From Desertivirga sp966211215 (GTDB taxonomy: Bacteria > Bacteroidota > Bacteroidia > Sphingobacteriales > Sphingobacteriaceae), in the NCBI GenBank assembly GCA_966211215.1, contig CBIHNR010000260.1:1-6273 (forward strand): a DNA stretch of 6,273 nucleotides, written 5' to 3'. The notes under the pieces were generated by a model. It worked only from the letters and a program-made list of their open reading frames with translations. It had not been told where the DNA came from and ran no database searches. Position numbers and translations under genes: made by a program. This document shows positions 1 through 5,895 of the stretch, in pieces (position 1 is the stretch's first letter; the number at the start of each line of letters is the position of its first letter).

Positions 1-391
1 GAACAGTGTCTGCATTATCCGTCGTTGATTTGGTGGTAGAAAAAATTGAATAATTTTTCCCGCTCTCAATATTTAGTGTTGTACCTCCCAGAATCTGGAA
101 GGTTCCGCCCGTAACGGCATAAACGTCGCCTGTACCGGTATAAACATTAAAATAGCCCGTGCTCTGCCCCAGCAACAATGCCGGATTAGTAGCCCGCTGA
201 TTTCCAAGATAGAAATCAAGAGAACTATATTTCGGCAACGCATTTAAGAATTTAATGGCACCGGTGGCTGGCTGTGTGGTTTGAATATCGTCATTCTTGT
301 TACAGGACGAGAAAACAAGCGCACCCAGAAGGGTCATAAACGCTAAAAAATATCCTCGATTTTTTTTAGTTATTGGCAGTTTTGAAATCAT
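1..391 (-). CDS. DUF4397-like lipoprotein, 3' end cut by window edge
   Basis: This frame is open from an ATG at 391-389 to the left edge and gives the first 130 residues; the C-terminus is outside the window. An in-frame TAA at 403-401 lies four codons upstream, so the ATG is the first possible start. The N-terminus has basic residues (KK at 9-10, R12), a hydrophobic stretch (about 14-27) and a lipobox-like VFSSC with Cys30, followed by NKNDD, so the product is probably an exported lipoprotein. The mature part starts with IKFLNALPKYSSLDFYLGN (residues 47-65) and continues to LNIESGKNYSIF (107-118). This matches the beta-sandwich pattern I associate with DUF4397 and resembles both halves of the next lipoprotein upstream. 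No enzymatic residues are recognisable. The specific role is unknown; a surface or periplasmic structural or binding role is only inferred. The lipoprotein call is firm, the family call fairly so. Confidence 0.8.
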   Translation of the reverse strand, partial: MISKLPITKKNRGYFLAFMTLLGALVFSSCNKNDDIQTTQPATGAIKFLNALPKYSSLDFYLGNQRATNPALLLGQSTGYFNVYTGTGDVYAVTGGTFQILGGTTLNIESGKNYSIFSTTKSTTDNADTV

Positions 392-401
392 ATTCTGGCT
401 T

Positions 402-431
402 TAAAGATAATATCTTAACGACGGAAAGCAA
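402..431 (-). promoter_or_regulatory. Possible Bacteroidota promoter of the left-edge lipoprotein gene
   Basis: On the minus strand, TTG (431-429) is followed after 19 bases by TATCTTTA (409-402), one mismatch from the -7 consensus TAnnTTTG. It lies just after the terminator of the preceding gene, where a promoter is expected. The transcript would start only a few bases before the ATG at 391, giving a nearly leaderless mRNA, which counts somewhat against it. The -7 box is part of a short AT-rich palindrome, AAGATA-a-TATCTT, at 404-416. Confidence 0.3.
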
Positions 432-448
432 TGGTGTGCTACATTGCC

Positions 449-486
449 AAAATTAAAAAGTCCAGCCCATGATGAGGCTGGACTTT
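449..486 (-). terminator. Intrinsic terminator of the 513-1175 lipoprotein gene
   Basis: There is a perfect 11-base-pair inverted repeat, arms 457-467 and 476-486 (AAAGTCCAGCC / GGCTGGACTTT), with an 8-base loop. Read on the minus strand, the hairpin starts 27 bases after the lipoprotein stop codon and runs into CTTTTTAATTTT, the U-rich tail of a Rho-independent terminator. The plus-strand side has only a short T run, so the direction is clear. Confidence 0.88.
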
Positions 487-512
487 CCAATCAAAAATAC
501 TTATAGAAATTA

Positions 513-1175
513 CTAATGGACTACAAATTTTAAGCCATTATTATTAGTGCCCGAGAAATAAAAGCTATATACTTTACCCGCCTCAAGGTTTATACTATTT
601 TCAGAACTGAGTGTAGCGCCAGACTTTGAATTAAATTTTAGGCTGTGAGTGCCTGCATTTACAATTTGGTAACTACTTCCAGCTCCGGAAAGAAGGCTAT
701 CTGTAACAGTAACCGTATCATCCAGCTTTGCAGCTACCGCCCTCACCGCAGTACTTAAATTCAAGAAACGAAATTTTGCTTTACCTACCGCAGGCGCCGT
801 TGTATAGTCATCGCTCGAAACGAAGTTAATTGTAGTGTCGGAGCTTAAAACATACAGTGTGTAGTTTTTACCATATTCAAACGCCTGATTAATTCTCGCC
901 AACACATCATTTGAACCATCAGTGCGGATGTCAACTACAGGCCTACCCGCTTTAAGTTGTATAAAATCTGAAGCTTGTCCATATGTTAATGCCGCAGCAT
1001 TAGCCTTGTTGTTATTAACAAACAAATTAAGATTGCCGGCATGTTCTGAAGTATTTACAAGGCGAAGATTAGTAACCAGTTCAGCATTATCATCTTCCTT
1101 GCAGGAGCTCAAAAAACCTATGGCTATAGCAGCGCTTAAAACCACTGCCTTTGCTCCTTTAAATAGTCTATTCAT
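513..1175 (-). CDS. DUF4397-like lipoprotein with two internal repeats
   Basis: The 220-residue protein starts at ATG 1175; an in-frame TAA at 1190-1188 excludes a longer form. Residues 1-24 form a lipoprotein signal (basic MNRLFKGAK, hydrophobic 11-22) and the lipobox FLSSC puts the lipidated Cys at 25, followed by acidic KEDDN, so a membrane-anchored envelope lipoprotein is expected. The mature part is two similar units of about 80 residues: 37-112 begins LRLVN and ends YGKNYTLYVLSS; 135-209 begins FRFLN and ends AGKVYSFYFSG, each with a central AG-containing strand (76-77, 174-175). This is the DUF4397 beta-sandwich pattern. No catalytic motif is visible and the function is not known. It stands alone: a terminator follows, and dnaN upstream has a possible terminator of its own. 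It appears to be a paralogue of the next gene to the left. Confidence 0.88.
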   Translation of the reverse strand: MNRLFKGAKAVVLSAAIAIGFLSSCKEDDNAELVTNLRLVNTSEHAGNLNLFVNNNKANAAALTYGQASDFIQLKAGRPVVDIRTDGSNDVLARINQAFEYGKNYTLYVLSSDTTINFVSSDDYTTAPAVGKAKFRFLNLSTAVRAVAAKLDDTVTVTDSLLSGAGSSYQIVNAGTHSLKFNSKSGATLSSENSINLEAGKVYSFYFSGTNNNGLKFVVH

Positions 1176-1200
1176 TAGTTCCGAAGATTAAAATACCTTA

Positions 1201-1254
1201 AGATGCAAAAAAGCATCTGCCGTAGTTAAATATCAACCCCGCCAAATGCTTTTT
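1201..1254 (-). terminator. Possible dnaN terminator, two competing hairpins
   Basis: A 9-base-pair perfect stem pairs 1246-1254 with 1208-1216 (AAAAAGCAT / ATGCTTTTT on either strand) around a 29-base loop, beginning 22 bases after the dnaN stop. The second arm ends in a T6 run on the minus strand. A smaller hairpin, AGATGC-T6-GCATCT (1201-1218), uses the same T run as its loop, so the two folds exclude each other. The large loop and the T run inside the stem make this a weaker terminator than the other three in the window. Confidence 0.42.
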
Positions 1255-1275
1255 AGTATTAAAAATTTGAAAAAC

Positions 1276-2400
1276 TTATGCGTAGCTGTTAAGCATTACA
1301 GGCATCACCAGCATTAATACATTTTCACGCTCATCGTTTGTTTGAGGTATTAATAAGCCTGCACGGTTTGGAGTACTCATTTCCAAAGTAACCTCTTCGC
1401 CGCTAAGGTTATTTAACATCTCAATAAGAAAACGGGCGTTGAAGCCTATCTCCATATCTTCCCCTTCGTACTGGCAGCTCAACCGCTCATATGCTTCGTT
1501 AGAAAAATCAAGGTCTTCTGAGGATATGTTCAGCTCGCTTCCTGTAATTTTTAAACGCACCTGATGAGTAGTTTTGTTTGCGAAGATCACCACGCGGCGT
1601 AGCGAGTTCAAAAACAAAGCCCTGTCCAATGTTAACTGGTTGGTGTTGTTTTGAGGGATTACCGCTTCGTAATCAGGATATCTTTCGTCAATTAAACGGC
1701 AGATAAGATTGATATTGCCAAACCTGAAAAACGCACTTGTTGTATTGTACTCTACAGCCACGTTTACATCATCTGACGGCAATGAAGACTTCAGCAGCGT
1801 TAATGCCTTTTTAGGCAGAATGAAGGATGCAGCAGACTCTGATTTAGCGTCCATGCGGCGGTAGCGCACCAGCTTATGGGCATCTGTAGATACAAATGTT
1901 AAATGCTGGGGAGTTAACTGGCAAAAAACACCTGTCATTGCCGGGCGAAGCTCGTCATTACTTACTGCAAATATCGTTTTATTGATTGCCTCAGCTAAAA
2001 CTGAAGCAGGCAGGTTTACGGTTGAAGCATTTTCTACCGTCGGGATCTTTGGGAAATCATCGCCATTTTCGCCACTCAGCTTATATTTTCCATCGCCGGC
2101 ATTAATCTCGATAGCAAAGGTGGTATCATCGATATTAAAAGCGATGGGCTGGTCTGGCAGGGTTTTAAGTGTTTCGAGCAAGATTTTAGATGGCACCGCA
2201 ATCTTTCCTTCTTCTTTCGACTCTACTGGCAAACTAGTAGTCATGCTGGTTTGCAGGTCGGTTGCAGAAATAGTTAAAATACTATCCCTTATCTCGAAAA
2301 GAAAGTTTTCCAGAATTGGCAACACCGTACTGCTACTTGACGCACCGTTTACTGCTTGCAATTGCTTTAATAAGGTTGACGTCGAAACAATGAATCTCAT
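1276..2400 (-). CDS. dnaN: DNA polymerase III subunit beta (sliding clamp)
   Basis: DnaN forms a ring-shaped homodimer around DNA and tethers the replicative polymerase; it also recruits repair and ligation enzymes through its hydrophobic groove. The 374 residues fit the family (E. coli 366) and the three clamp folds fall at about 1-120, 130-250 and 251-374. Recognisable family segments are MRFIVSTSTLLKQLQ at the start, STDAHKLVRYR at 171-181 (matching ATDGHRL of E. coli, part of the partner-binding groove), RLIDERYPDYEAVIP at 235-249, and the C-terminal VMPV at 365-368, which is followed by a short MLNSYA tail a few residues longer than in E. coli. The start is ATG 2400; an in-frame TAG at 2415-2413 excludes extension. 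There is no Shine-Dalgarno sequence, and the leader is very AT-rich. It follows gldG after 170 bases; dnaA is not in the window. The protein looks intact. Confidence 0.98.
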   Translation of the reverse strand: MRFIVSTSTLLKQLQAVNGASSSSTVLPILENFLFEIRDSILTISATDLQTSMTTSLPVESKEEGKIAVPSKILLETLKTLPDQPIAFNIDDTTFAIEINAGDGKYKLSGENGDDFPKIPTVENASTVNLPASVLAEAINKTIFAVSNDELRPAMTGVFCQLTPQHLTFVSTDAHKLVRYRRMDAKSESAASFILPKKALTLLKSSLPSDDVNVAVEYNTTSAFFRFGNINLICRLIDERYPDYEAVIPQNNTNQLTLDRALFLNSLRRVVIFANKTTHQVRLKITGSELNISSEDLDFSNEAYERLSCQYEGEDMEIGFNARFLIEMLNNLSGEEVTLEMSTPNRAGLLIPQTNDERENVLMLVMPVMLNSYA

Positions 2401-2465
2401 ATATAATAATATCTAAAAACTTTTAAAGAGGAATTATATCGGAACAAAAAGCCAATATAACTCAT

Positions 2466-2473
2466 CAAAAATA
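2466..2473 (-). promoter_or_regulatory. Candidate -7 box of a dnaN promoter
   Basis: The minus strand reads TATTTTTG, an exact match to the Bacteroidota -7 element TAnnTTTG, 65 bases before the dnaN ATG. No TTG is found 19-21 bases upstream, so the -33 half is weak, and the surroundings are T-rich, which raises the chance of a false match. A dnaN promoter in this 170-base gap is plausible because the gap is long for an operon junction. Confidence 0.35.
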
Positions 2474-2514
2474 GAAAAAGCAAAATCATACGGAAAAATT
2501 AAATCCTAACATTA

Positions 2515-2554
2515 TTGCAGAGAATGTGGATAAGCATTCTAAGAGTTTCTGCAA
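2515..2554 (-). other. Bulged hairpin in the gldG-dnaN gap
   Basis: The outer stem pairs 2515-2521 with 2548-2554 (TTGCAGA / TCTGCAA, 7 pairs) and the inner stem pairs 2522-2526 with 2535-2539 (GAATG / CATTC, 5 pairs). On one side the stems are continuous; on the other they are separated by an 8-base bulge (2540-2547). The loop is 8 bases. It starts 16 bases after the gldG stop codon. No T run follows directly on the minus strand (the nearest T-rich stretch is about 10 bases on), so it is not a canonical terminator; it could attenuate or mark an mRNA end or processing site. The loop contains the DnaA box. Confidence 0.5.
2525..2533 (-). promoter_or_regulatory. Perfect DnaA box upstream of dnaN
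   Basis: The minus strand reads TTATCCACA, identical to the high-affinity DnaA box (consensus TTATNCACA). It lies 125 bases before the dnaN start and about 50 bases upstream of the candidate -7 box. I saw no second box in the gap or elsewhere in the window, so this is not an origin with a box cluster; regulation of dnaN by DnaA is the simplest reading, but that is inference. Confidence 0.55.
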
Positions 2555-2570
2555 CAGCAGGAATTAGCGG

Positions 2571-4250
2571 TCAAGCGAATTTTTTGCGCCTGTAAAGGTG
2601 TCCTGCGAATGCGAAAACGGCAAGCAGGGCCAGGGGTAAAATGATATTTACCATTTGCCACATTAGTTTTTCTTCCCGGATGCGGGCTTTATCCAGCAGG
2701 CGAATTTTTATTTCCTTATTACGTAATTCAATAATCCCGGAATCATCTGTAAAATAGTCGATAATATTTAACAGCAGGTTCTTATTGCCGTATTGCTTCT
2801 GAGTATAGCGGTCGTATCCCAAAGGGAAAGGCGAATTATCCTGGGCACTTACCTGATTTTTCAGAATATCCCCATCGGATAATACAATGATCTTGGCAGC
2901 TTTGCTTTTCTCTGGAATGGAGAGGTTTCTTTCAATCCCTTCGGGCACTGGCCTATTTAGAAAATTGGATTTAAAATTCCCTTCCAATAAAACGCCTACC
3001 GGCAAAGGTTTCCCATGAAACGAACGAGGATCGGGTTCGCGGGCTGCCATAGAAAGCGAAATCATATTGGGAATATTCAAAATAGAGCTATATGGCGACG
3101 AAGCCAGGATAATTTGCTTTTTAACGTTTTTTACCGCTATAGTATCAATAGTGCTAGCAAACTCGCTTCGTATTCCATCCAGATTTTTCACCAGGGGATG
3201 CTTGACAACCGGCACAAAGATGGGGTAAAACAGCCAGGGCACTAGTTGCAGTTGAGCCTGCCCGCCAACATTGCCTACGTTTAAAGGAATCTGGGCACAA
3301 TTCATATCTGCGATAAGGTTGTAGTTTATCCTTACACCGTATGTAAATAGCATATCATCAAGGTTGAGCTTTTTGGCAAAAGCCAGCTCCTCTCCCATTC
3401 CACGTAAACTATCCAGTTCTGCATTTACATTGTCTATTGCAAAAAGGATACGCCCTCCCTTCATCAGGAAGTAGTCTATTTTATACTTTTCGGCTTCTGT
3501 AAAAGGCTTATCCGGTTTCGGCACTACCAGCACTTTCAGTTTATCCAGGCCATCTGTTGTTATAGATTGGAGGTTCACCCGTCCAGCCTCATATCCCGAT
3601 TGCAGCGAGCCTATAGCATCGTTAAGCTGTAAATCGCTCAACTCATTATGCCCTTCTGTAAAACCAACTCGCGGACGGCCGCCGCTTGTTACTTTTTTAA
3701 TGGCGCTAGTTATGGCGTACTCTAAATTCTGGATGGAATTATTCAAAACCTCTTCTGGCTGCAACCCTTCGCGGTTTTGAAATAAGTTAACCGGCACCTG
3801 GTTACCCTGATAAGTAATTAAGGCAGATGGAAATACGATTTTCTGGGTAAGCCCATCTTCGGTTTTTACGCTTAAATTGGTAGGTTCGAGCCCTTTTGAA
3901 ACCAGATCCTGGTATATTGCCTGCTGGCTTTCCTGGCTTCCGCTCAAAGGATTTACAAAATCGAACCTTAATTTTCCGTTGGAATAGGCTTTATAATCGA
4001 GCAAGATATCTCTGGTACTGTTTCTCAATCGCTTAAATGCGGAGGGGAAATCTCCTTCTAAATACACTGTTACCTGCAGGTTGTCTTTTAGCCCGGCAAG
4101 TTGCTTCTTGCTTATAGCAGATAAGGTGTATCGCTTTTCGGAAGTAAAATCAAAACGAGCGAAGTAAAAAGATGATGCAATGTTGATGGCAACTATTGCG
4201 GCGATAAAAACCAGCAGATAATTTAAGTCCTGTTTTTTTCTGCTTACCAT
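2571..4250 (-). CDS. gldG: Gliding-associated ABC transporter auxiliary/substrate-binding protein GldG
   Basis: GldG works with GldF (permease) and GldA (ATPase) in a transporter first found through Flavobacterium johnsoniae gliding mutants; its substrate is not established, and homologues occur in non-gliding Bacteroidota. The 559 residues show one N-terminal membrane helix (about 11-30) after a basic start (MVSRKK), then the family signature ARFDFTSEKRYTLS at 31-44, a large ABC-transporter auxiliary domain, and a C-terminal membrane helix (about 533-552) ending in YRRKKFA. Basic ends at both termini suggest both are cytoplasmic, with about 500 residues in the periplasm. Other recognisable parts are RPRVGFTEGHNE (192-203), FLMKGGRILFAIDNV (261-275) and the conserved C-terminal NIIDYFTDDSGIIELRNKEI (495-514). 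The only Cys is at 318. The ATG at 4250 overlaps the gldF stop by 7 bases, indicating translational coupling. The gene is full length. Whether this organism glides cannot be told. Confidence 0.95.
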   Translation of the reverse strand: MVSRKKQDLNYLLVFIAAIVAINIASSFYFARFDFTSEKRYTLSAISKKQLAGLKDNLQVTVYLEGDFPSAFKRLRNSTRDILLDYKAYSNGKLRFDFVNPLSGSQESQQAIYQDLVSKGLEPTNLSVKTEDGLTQKIVFPSALITYQGNQVPVNLFQNREGLQPEEVLNNSIQNLEYAITSAIKKVTSGGRPRVGFTEGHNELSDLQLNDAIGSLQSGYEAGRVNLQSITTDGLDKLKVLVVPKPDKPFTEAEKYKIDYFLMKGGRILFAIDNVNAELDSLRGMGEELAFAKKLNLDDMLFTYGVRINYNLIADMNCAQIPLNVGNVGGQAQLQLVPWLFYPIFVPVVKHPLVKNLDGIRSEFASTIDTIAVKNVKKQIILASSPYSSILNIPNMISLSMAAREPDPRSFHGKPLPVGVLLEGNFKSNFLNRPVPEGIERNLSIPEKSKAAKIIVLSDGDILKNQVSAQDNSPFPLGYDRYTQKQYGNKNLLLNIIDYFTDDSGIIELRNKEIKIRLLDKARIREEKLMWQMVNIILPLALLAVFAFAGHLYRRKKFA

Positions 4251-4972
4251 TTTCTTCCTCCCACGACAGTTTTTGTAATAACCAGGAATAGCCCAATAAA
4301 ACTTAAAAAGTAAACAAGGTCGCGGGTATCTAAAACACCACGGCTAATGGATTGATAATGCTGGTTTATACCAATAGCGGTTATATAGGTATCGATAGAT
4401 TGTAACGACAGTATCTGGCTGATGGAATCGAAGCCTATAAAACTTATAAAACAGAGGAAAACTGATATGGTAAAAGCAATAATCTGATTTTTTGTGATGG
4501 ATGAAGAGAATATGCCAATAGCAGCAAAAGCGCCTCCTAGCAGGAACAGCCCGATATAGGAACCAATAACTGCGCCAGTATCGATATTCCCTTTCAAGGC
4601 ACCAAGCTGATAAATTGTGATATAATAAATAAGGGTGGGTACTAATGCAAAAAGAATTAAAAAAAGGCTAGCGAGGTATTTTCCTCCAACAATCTGCCAG
4701 TCGGTTAGGGGGCGGGTTGCTAATAACTCGAATGTGCCCTCTTTTTTCTCCTCGGCCAGGGAACGCATTGTAATTGCCGGAATCAGGAACATGAACACGT
4801 AAGGAGCGGTATTAAATAAGCTATCTAAACCTGCATAACCATAATCCAATATGCTTGAATCGGGAAATACCCAAAGCAATAAGCCCATTACCAGTAGAAA
4901 AACGCCGATGGTGATATATGCCACCAGCGAACTGAGAAATCCGCTTATCTCTTTATTTAGTATTGAAAGCAT
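4244..4972 (-). CDS. gldF: Gliding-associated ABC transporter permease GldF
   Basis: GldF is the ABC-2 type membrane subunit expected to pair with GldG and an ATPase encoded elsewhere (GldA). I place the start at the ATG at 4972 (242 residues), because MLSILNKEISGFLSSLVAY matches the family N-terminus, where a short amphipathic helix precedes the first membrane segment. A longer frame to 5044 would need a TTG start and adds 24 atypical residues. Six membrane segments are visible at about 17-36, 54-70, 97-121, 133-156, 164-185 and 218-236. Between the second and third lies the charged cytoplasmic segment RSLAEEKKEGTFELLATRPL (70-89), typical of ABC-2 permeases and a likely contact with the ATPase. 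The stop codon lies inside the gldG start (ATGGTAA), so the two are co-translated. Upstream is the terminator of the beta-barrel gene, so gldF begins the transcription unit. Confidence 0.94.
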   Translation of the reverse strand: MLSILNKEISGFLSSLVAYITIGVFLLVMGLLLWVFPDSSILDYGYAGLDSLFNTAPYVFMFLIPAITMRSLAEEKKEGTFELLATRPLTDWQIVGGKYLASLFLILFALVPTLIYYITIYQLGALKGNIDTGAVIGSYIGLFLLGGAFAAIGIFSSSITKNQIIAFTISVFLCFISFIGFDSISQILSLQSIDTYITAIGINQHYQSISRGVLDTRDLVYFLSFIGLFLVITKTVVGGRKW

Positions 4973-5014
4973 AATTAATATTCCGCCGAAATTACTTACA
5001 AAAATTACCCTAAA

Positions 5015-5045
5015 CAAAAAACCGGCCTGGTTAAATGTTCTCAAA
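5015..5045 (-). promoter_or_regulatory. Tentative gldF promoter
   Basis: On the minus strand TTTG (5045-5042) is followed after 19 bases by GTTTTTTG (5022-5015). The -33 half and the TTTG of the -7 half fit the Bacteroidota pattern, but the TA of TAnnTTTG is missing. Position is suitable: downstream of the previous terminator and about 40 bases before the preferred gldF ATG. Another weaker -7-like TAATTTTTG lies closer to the gene. Confidence 0.25.
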
Positions 5046-5103
5046 GGCTTATAAAAATTTTAGCTGGGTTTTCGTGCCTTGAAAAAAGCAATCAGGTTTT
5101 CAT

Positions 5104-5133
5104 AAAAAACCCCGCCAGATTTAACTAACGGGG
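5104..5133 (-). terminator. Intrinsic terminator of the small beta-barrel gene
   Basis: Arms CCCCG (5110-5114) and CGGGG (5129-5133) form a GC-only stem with a 14-base loop; on the minus strand it is followed directly by T6 (5109-5104). It lies about 77 bases after the stop codon at 5211. The plus-strand side also leads to a T-rich stretch (5135-5146), so weak activity in the other direction is possible, although no plus-strand gene needs it. Confidence 0.8.
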
Positions 5134-5156
5134 ATTTGGATTTTTTGATTGGCTTA

Positions 5157-5173
5157 CTAAGAATTTTTCTTAG
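5157..5173. repeat. AT-rich hairpin between barrel gene stop and its terminator
   Basis: CTAAGAA (5157-5163) and TTCTTAG (5167-5173) form a perfect 7-pair stem with a 3-base loop, about 38 bases after the stop codon of the beta-barrel gene and 24 bases before its terminator hairpin. In the mRNA it would give a second 3' UTR hairpin. It may be a structural coincidence in AT-rich DNA. Confidence 0.3.
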
Positions 5174-5210
5174 AAATAAAATTACGAGCCAAAATCTGGC
5201 TTTATAAGTT

Positions 5211-5723
5211 TTAGAATTTTAAAGCTACGCGGAAAGCAATCTGGTCAATAGATCCGCCATTCGCTGACCAGCTTTCGTAACGTACACCTGCATCAAAATC
5301 TGTTTTATCTGACACTGGATAAGATAGGCCTAAGCCAGGAGCCCATGCAAAAGCTGTTTCCGAGCCTTTTTCCGTACCAAAAGCCGCACCAAGTTCACCT
5401 TGGCCGTAGAAGTTTTTAGCGAAGTAGTATTTAGCACCAGCTTTTACAGGAATAAATCCTGCCGATTCAACACCAAAATCTTTCCATTCATCTTTTACTG
5501 AAAAATTTGTATAACCTGCAGATCCTGTAAGGTTTAGAGATGAAGCAATTGGATGCTCCACTAATAAAGAACCACCTAAAGCTACGCTGTAAACATCTCC
5601 AGCATCACCTGTAGGAATACCTGCTTCTAAAGCGATACCAAATTTAGTTTTACCTTTTTCTGTTTGCGCTGAAGCTGATAATGAAGCAAAGCCAATTGCA
5701 GCAATTAATAATACTTTTTTCAT
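5211..5723 (-). CDS. Small outer membrane beta-barrel protein
   Basis: The 170-residue protein has a clear signal peptide (MKKVLLIAAIGFASLSASA, cleavage likely before Gln20), giving a mature protein of about 151 residues. The rest alternates polar and hydrophobic/aromatic residues in about eight strands (roughly 26-36, 45-56, 61-71, 89-100, 103-113, 122-135, 140-149, 159-170) and ends in the Phe expected of a barrel-assembly signal (FRVALKF). The segment FIPVKAGAKYYFAKNFYGQGELGAAFG (90-116) has the turn-and-strand pattern of the OmpX/OmpW-like 'outer membrane protein beta-barrel' family. It should sit in the outer membrane; no pore or ligand can be deduced. It has its own promoter (5749-5779) and terminator (5104-5133), so it is probably monocistronic and, given the good promoter, possibly well expressed. 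The family call is good, the function unknown. Confidence 0.9.
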   Translation of the reverse strand: MKKVLLIAAIGFASLSASAQTEKGKTKFGIALEAGIPTGDAGDVYSVALGGSLLVEHPIASSLNLTGSAGYTNFSVKDEWKDFGVESAGFIPVKAGAKYYFAKNFYGQGELGAAFGTEKGSETAFAWAPGLGLSYPVSDKTDFDAGVRYESWSANGGSIDQIAFRVALKF

Positions 5724-5732
5724 GATATTAAT

Positions 5733-5806
5733 TTGGTTAATAGAGGCGCAAAACTATTCTAAGGAATCGAATCAAACAACATAAAAATGTCAAAAAAATT
5801 AACCAA
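5733..5806. repeat. 9-bp inverted repeat flanking the barrel gene promoter
   Basis: TTGGTTAAT (5733-5741) and ATTAACCAA (5798-5806) are perfect inverted copies, centred 65 bases apart, with the promoter at 5749-5779 between them. The left arm lies in the predicted mRNA leader, just before the ATG. Two operator half-sites or a looping repressor are possible; chance in AT-rich DNA is not excluded. Confidence 0.35.
5749..5779 (-). promoter_or_regulatory. Bacteroidota promoter of the small beta-barrel gene
   Basis: The minus strand has TAGTTTTG (5756-5749), an exact TAnnTTTG -7 box, with TTG (5779-5777) 20 bases upstream as the -33 element; a further TTTG (5776-5773) follows immediately. Transcription would start near 5743, giving a leader of about 20 bases before the ATG at 5723. 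This is the best promoter match in the window. Confidence 0.65.
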
Positions 5807-5843
5807 TAGTGAAAGTATCTGATTTTATGGAAATTATAATAAT

Positions 5844-5872
5844 AAAAAAGCCAGCATTTATTAGATGCTGGC
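5844..5872 (-). terminator. Intrinsic terminator of the right-edge beta-barrel gene
   Basis: Perfect 8-pair stem GCCAGCAT (5850-5857) / ATGCTGGC (5865-5872) with a 7-base loop, followed on the minus strand by T6 (5849-5844) and further T-rich sequence. It begins about 23 bases after the stop codon at 5896. It insulates the downstream barrel gene from its neighbour. Confidence 0.9.
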
Positions 5873-5895
5873 ATAATAACTTGAGAAATTATGAT

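Noticed and set aside
922..1191. Plus-strand open frame of 89 codons
   Set aside because: It lies opposite the lipoprotein gene, whose signal peptide, lipobox and repeats show that the minus strand is coding; its translation shows no recognisable features.
1206..1236. Promoter for the 513-1175 lipoprotein gene (minus strand TTG, 20 bases, CTTTTTTG)
   Set aside because: Spacing fits, but the -7 box lacks the TA and consists of the T run of the dnaN 3' hairpin, so I could not separate it from the terminator; the true promoter is not identified.
1982..2416. Plus-strand open frame of 144 codons
   Set aside because: It is entirely opposite dnaN, which is unmistakable; nothing suggests a real antisense gene.
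2401..2570. A chromosomal origin (oriC) in the gldG-dnaN gap
   Set aside because: Only one DnaA box is present, there is no cluster, and the AT-rich stretch before dnaN is no more than a normal leader; a single box supports regulation at most.
3015..3245. Plus-strand open frame of 76 codons
   Set aside because: It is opposite gldG, is short, and has no family resemblance or promoter.
4851..5054. Plus-strand open frame of 67 codons
   Set aside because: It is opposite the gldF N-terminal region and has no membrane segment, motif or start signal to support it.
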